Assembly: GCA_012295275.1 (NCBI GenBank)
Contig: CM022676.1
Location: 1,508,510-1,572,509 of the forward strand
Length of the DNA stretch: 64,000 nucleotides
Source of the DNA: Chrysomallon squamiferum
Lineage: Eukaryota > Mollusca > Gastropoda > Neomphalida > Peltospiridae
Direction: 5' to 3'
Shown here: positions 61,577-64,000 of the stretch, one piece after another
How the letters are laid out: the number at the start of each line of letters is the position of its first letter
How positions within the stretch are numbered: position 1 is the stretch's first letter
The notes under the pieces: generated by a model
Database searches by the model: none
The model's input: only the letters and a program-made list of their open reading frames with translations
What the model was told of the DNA's origin: nothing
Program-made: the position numbers and the translations under genes

Positions 61577-62440
61577 CATATGTATATGTGGTTTATTCCC
61601 GATTCTGGCATTCCCGAATCTGGCAGTGAGATTATAACACATCTTAATTGGACACGGCAGTTGTTCCATTTCTGGCATTTTATTTGTCACCCTTACTAAT
61701 TGGTGTTCCGTCACCTTAATTGATGTACTTTTGTTAAACTGTATTTTGTCCACAATTTGTAGGACAATCAGTCACACTCTACGCAAGAAATGTTCCAGTT
61801 TGCGGGACCTTTTTCGCTCTCTGTCGGTACAAGCTGGATTTGATGTCCTCAAACATACTCAGCTTGGAAACTATGTCCTGTGGTCTTGCGTCTCCATACC
61901 CGGTCAACAACTTCTTCCTCTCCTCGTCATATATGTTTGGGATACTGGTCAGCTCCTCCCGTGCTCGCTTCCGCATGGTGTTGGTCAGTAGGTGGACAGC
62001 AACTTCGCTGTCATCCGACGAATAGATGTGGTCTTTACCTCTACTGACCACAGTCCCATCCGGTGTAGCAGTCACGGTGGCAAAGCACCTCGAATACAAA
62101 CATCTCCATGGTACCGTACCATTCTTGTTACTAATCCGCCGTGCATACCTATATCCATCAAGTACGAGGTCCGCACCTGGTTTTCAGCCGTCCAAAATTT
62201 CTCCCTTCGCAGCCATGATCAAACATAACAAACATCATGACTGTACAGTATTTATATAGGTAGTATTTCCTGTCTTCACTGCTCATTAAATTTAATCTCG
62301 TTAATCGTCCCCTCTGTTCTTCGTGCCTTTAAATTGGCCTTAATTGGTCACGCCAGTTTTCCGATTTCTGGAAGCGGATTATAACACCTCACCAATTACA
62401 TAATCTGGAGACTGCCAGTTTTGGGAACATACCGTATATG
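61577..62440 (-). mobile_element. decayed DNA transposon carrying a FLYWCH ORF
   Basis: The ends are imperfect inverted repeats. The left end reads catatgtatatgtgg, ttTATTCCCgattCTGGCA. The right end, reversed, reads catatacggtatg, TTCCCaaaaCTGGCA. Subterminal words (attataacac, ttaattgg) also recur. Between them lies a minus-strand FLYWCH-type ORF with an in-frame stop. At about 860 bp it is far shorter than an autonomous MULE-like element, so it is probably a non-autonomous or deleted copy. I could not define a target-site duplication. It sits inside the first intron of the Ig gene, in the same orientation. Confidence 0.6.
61779..62216 (-). pseudogene. FLYWCH zinc-finger protein fragment (transposon-derived)
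   Basis: An ATG at 62216 starts MAAKGEILDG and is stopped by TGA at 62186-62184. The same frame then stays open to a TAG at 61779. It reads VLDGYRYARRISNKNG, WRCLYSRCFATVTATPDG and SRGKDHIYSSDD, the C-C-H-H FLYWCH zinc-finger layout (W-R-C, C, then H; the second His position reads Tyr in KDHIYS). It continues into a C-terminal region with IYDEERKKLL and FEDIKSSLYRQRAKKVP, typical of FLYWCH proteins linked to MULE-type transposases in molluscs. About 145 residues in all and no transposase catalytic domain. The stop codon and the missing domain indicate a relic. Confidence 0.7.
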
Positions 62441-62478
62441 TGTGTTCTATGCGGGCACGCGGGCGTATGTTATTTGTT

Positions 62479-62490
62479 TTTGTTATTATT

Positions 62491-62577
<87 letters not shown>

Positions 62578-62579
62578 AT
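62479..62579. repeat. (GTT)33 microsatellite
   Basis: About 100 bases of GTT just outside the transposon's right end. The poly-Leu and poly-Val frames through it are artefacts. Confidence 0.97.
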
Positions 62580-62693
62580 TTATTTTAATTACTATTGTTC
62601 AAAACTATTATTACTATTATTATTAATATTTTTAAGTAGATGCAAGCTGAATTTTAGTAGTGTCACAGGTTATTAGAAAGTGACGTAACTAAC

Positions 62694-62757
62694 CTGAACT
62701 CAGGTCAACTGTAATGAAAACTGTCATCAGAAGCACGTTTCCCTCCCACACCATCAT
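62694..62757 (-). CDS. immunoglobulin-superfamily protein, signal-peptide exon
   Basis: ATG at 62757 (a second in-frame ATG follows immediately). 21 codons plus one base run to a donor TCAG|GTTAGT at 62694, phase 1. The peptide is MMVWEGNVLLMTVFITVDLSS: a hydrophobic core (VLLMTVFITV) with a polar end, as expected of a secretory signal. The G completes a Gly codon with the first bases of the Ig1 exon, in frame, the usual phase-1 junction after a signal exon in Ig genes. Upstream on the transcript strand is a T-rich stretch without a clear TATA box. The very short exon makes this less secure than the Ig exons, but position, phase and hydrophobicity agree. Confidence 0.7.
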
Positions 62758-63817
62758 TAATCTTCTCTTTTAAACGAACATCTCAAGAAAAAAAAAAATA
62801 AAAAATAACGGTTTAGGGCTAGGCACTGCAGAATAATTATAACGAGTATTTACTACGAATTGTGCTTTCTGGCAGTTCGAGTATTCAGAAAGGTCAAATA
62901 AAATGTCTAACCTCACATCACATTTTGATTTACGAACATTGACCGATACTACTACTATTATTATTATTATTTCAATTATTAAATAAATAAATTAACAAAT
63001 AACCTACACAAAAAACATTATTAAATATCTCTTCTGAGTCAAAAAGAACTAAAAGCCTAGCACTAGACTATTACATACAGATTTATTAAAATAACGTGAA
63101 TTGAATTACAGTGAATATAATGCCTCAAAAATTACTTTTCAACATTTTAAAAATTACCATTTATTAATAATTTTTTAATTTTACCCTTTAATTTTTTCAT
63201 TCTCTTTTTAGTTCAGTTACGAAGTATTTTGTTATTTAAGCAAATATATGAAATCAGCTAAACGTTTACCACAAAAATCAAAGTTTGTGTTCTTGTGATC
63301 CGGAAGCTAAATATGAAATCGAGGTACTGACGCAAAATGAATAATAATAATAATAATAATAATAATAGGTTTACAACTTTTTCGAACTAGTAATTATATT
63401 ACTAATACATTATTTATGTATAAATATTTTAATGAAAATGTCATAAACGAGATTAAAATTGTATTAAATAAGATCAGTATTTTTATAATAATAATAATAA
63501 TAATAATAATGTCAACAGTAATATAACACGCACGCACAAACGCAAATTATGTTTATTTTACAGGTAGAAAAATATTGTGCAAGGGAATTAACTCTAAAAG
63601 TACTGGTGACAGACGTCAAAAATAATGGTAATGTTAAGTAAGTTTGTCACAATATTTGTTAATGATAAATGGAAGAAAATTCAAATAATATGGAGACTGT
63701 TGAAAACCTTTTAATATCTAAAATGGTAATTAGAGATTAGAATTAAATTAAAATATATTATTTTTGGTACGGTCTGGTCTTTCGTCTCACATATTTAAAA
63801 TAATAATAATACTTTTT

Positions 63818-63855
<38 letters not shown>

Positions 63856-64000
63856 TGACAAACTCCCATTTGCAGCATTGTTTTGCTCTCATTCGTCATT
63901 AAAATGTATGAAATTTACTATTTTTGCTCTGTACCAACCATCATTTTATTGTATTTTAATTTAATTTTATTAATTTATATTATTTTGTTTTATAAAGAAG
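62758..64000. other. right flank, upstream of the Ig gene
   Basis: AT-rich DNA with AAT runs (63338-63368, 63486-63512) and a poly-T run (63820-63848). No exon or clear promoter element was found. Confidence 0.6.

Larger units (their letters stand above)
61399..62693 (-). other. first intron of the Ig gene
   Basis: 1295 bp holding, in plus-strand order, the (CA)33 tract, a decayed FLYWCH-type DNA transposon and a (GTT)33 tract. Almost nothing of the intron is ordinary unique sequence. Confidence 0.8.

Noticed and set aside
62438-62676. Long poly-Leu and poly-Val open frames across the GTT tract
   Set aside because: Pure trinucleotide-repeat translation, with no splice sites or domains.

Overview
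This is a eukaryotic, very AT-rich, intron-dominated stretch, full of microsatellites (CA/GT, GA/CT, AT, ATT, GTT), degenerate minisatellites and long homopolymers. Gene structure and the protein families seen point to a mollusc, most likely a gastropod. That assignment is inference from the proteins and repeat style, not from a marker gene. Almost all long open frames are translated microsatellites. The real coding content is a handful of short exons, all on the minus strand, recognised by splice sites, phase and family motifs.

Region 1 (1 to about 43.6 kb, minus strand) is the 5' two-thirds of an Ets1/Ets2/pointed-type transcription factor gene. Read in transcript order it has a CCAAT-containing promoter (about 43.48-43.64 kb), a non-coding first exon (43270-about 43474), the ATG exon (42597-42705), a Ser/Thr/Asp-rich exon (39375-39513), the exon with the MAPK-site motif PPLTP and the start of the pointed-domain helix bundle (3860-3982), and the pointed (PNT/SAM) domain exon (1040-1240). 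The ETS DNA-binding domain must lie beyond base 1. Three further candidate exons sit in the 35-kb intron before the MAPK-site exon. They are a 30-nt micro-exon (36758-36787), a 129-nt cassette exon (19120-19248) and a GC-rich alternative first exon with its own ATG (16630-16756). All three end in phase 1, exactly the phase needed to join the MAPK-site exon, so the gene probably makes several N-terminal isoforms sharing one MAPK site and PNT domain. The same intron holds two CTCF-like motifs, a CArG box plus a perfect DR1 nuclear-receptor site, a roughly 2.2-kb inverted repeat and SINE-like remnants.

Region 2 (43.6 to 59.7 kb) is intergenic or holds the unseen 3' part of the next gene. It contains a second copy of the ets non-coding exon (46285-46521) in which the splice donor is GC instead of GT, seven long GA/CT tracts, three CpG-rich islands, a 50-bp-period array of CAGGTA motifs, and only weak candidate exons.

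Region 3 (59.7 to 62.8 kb, minus strand) is the 5' end of a second gene encoding a secreted or membrane immunoglobulin-superfamily protein. It has a signal-peptide exon (62694-62757) and two Ig-like domain exons (61045-61398, 59778-60083), every junction in phase 1. Its first intron carries a decayed DNA transposon with a FLYWCH zinc-finger ORF, a (GTT)n tract, and a (TG)33 plus U-rich run just upstream of the Ig1 acceptor. Its second intron is largely a minisatellite. No downstream exon was found. From 62.76 kb to the end I see only AT-rich DNA and simple repeats.
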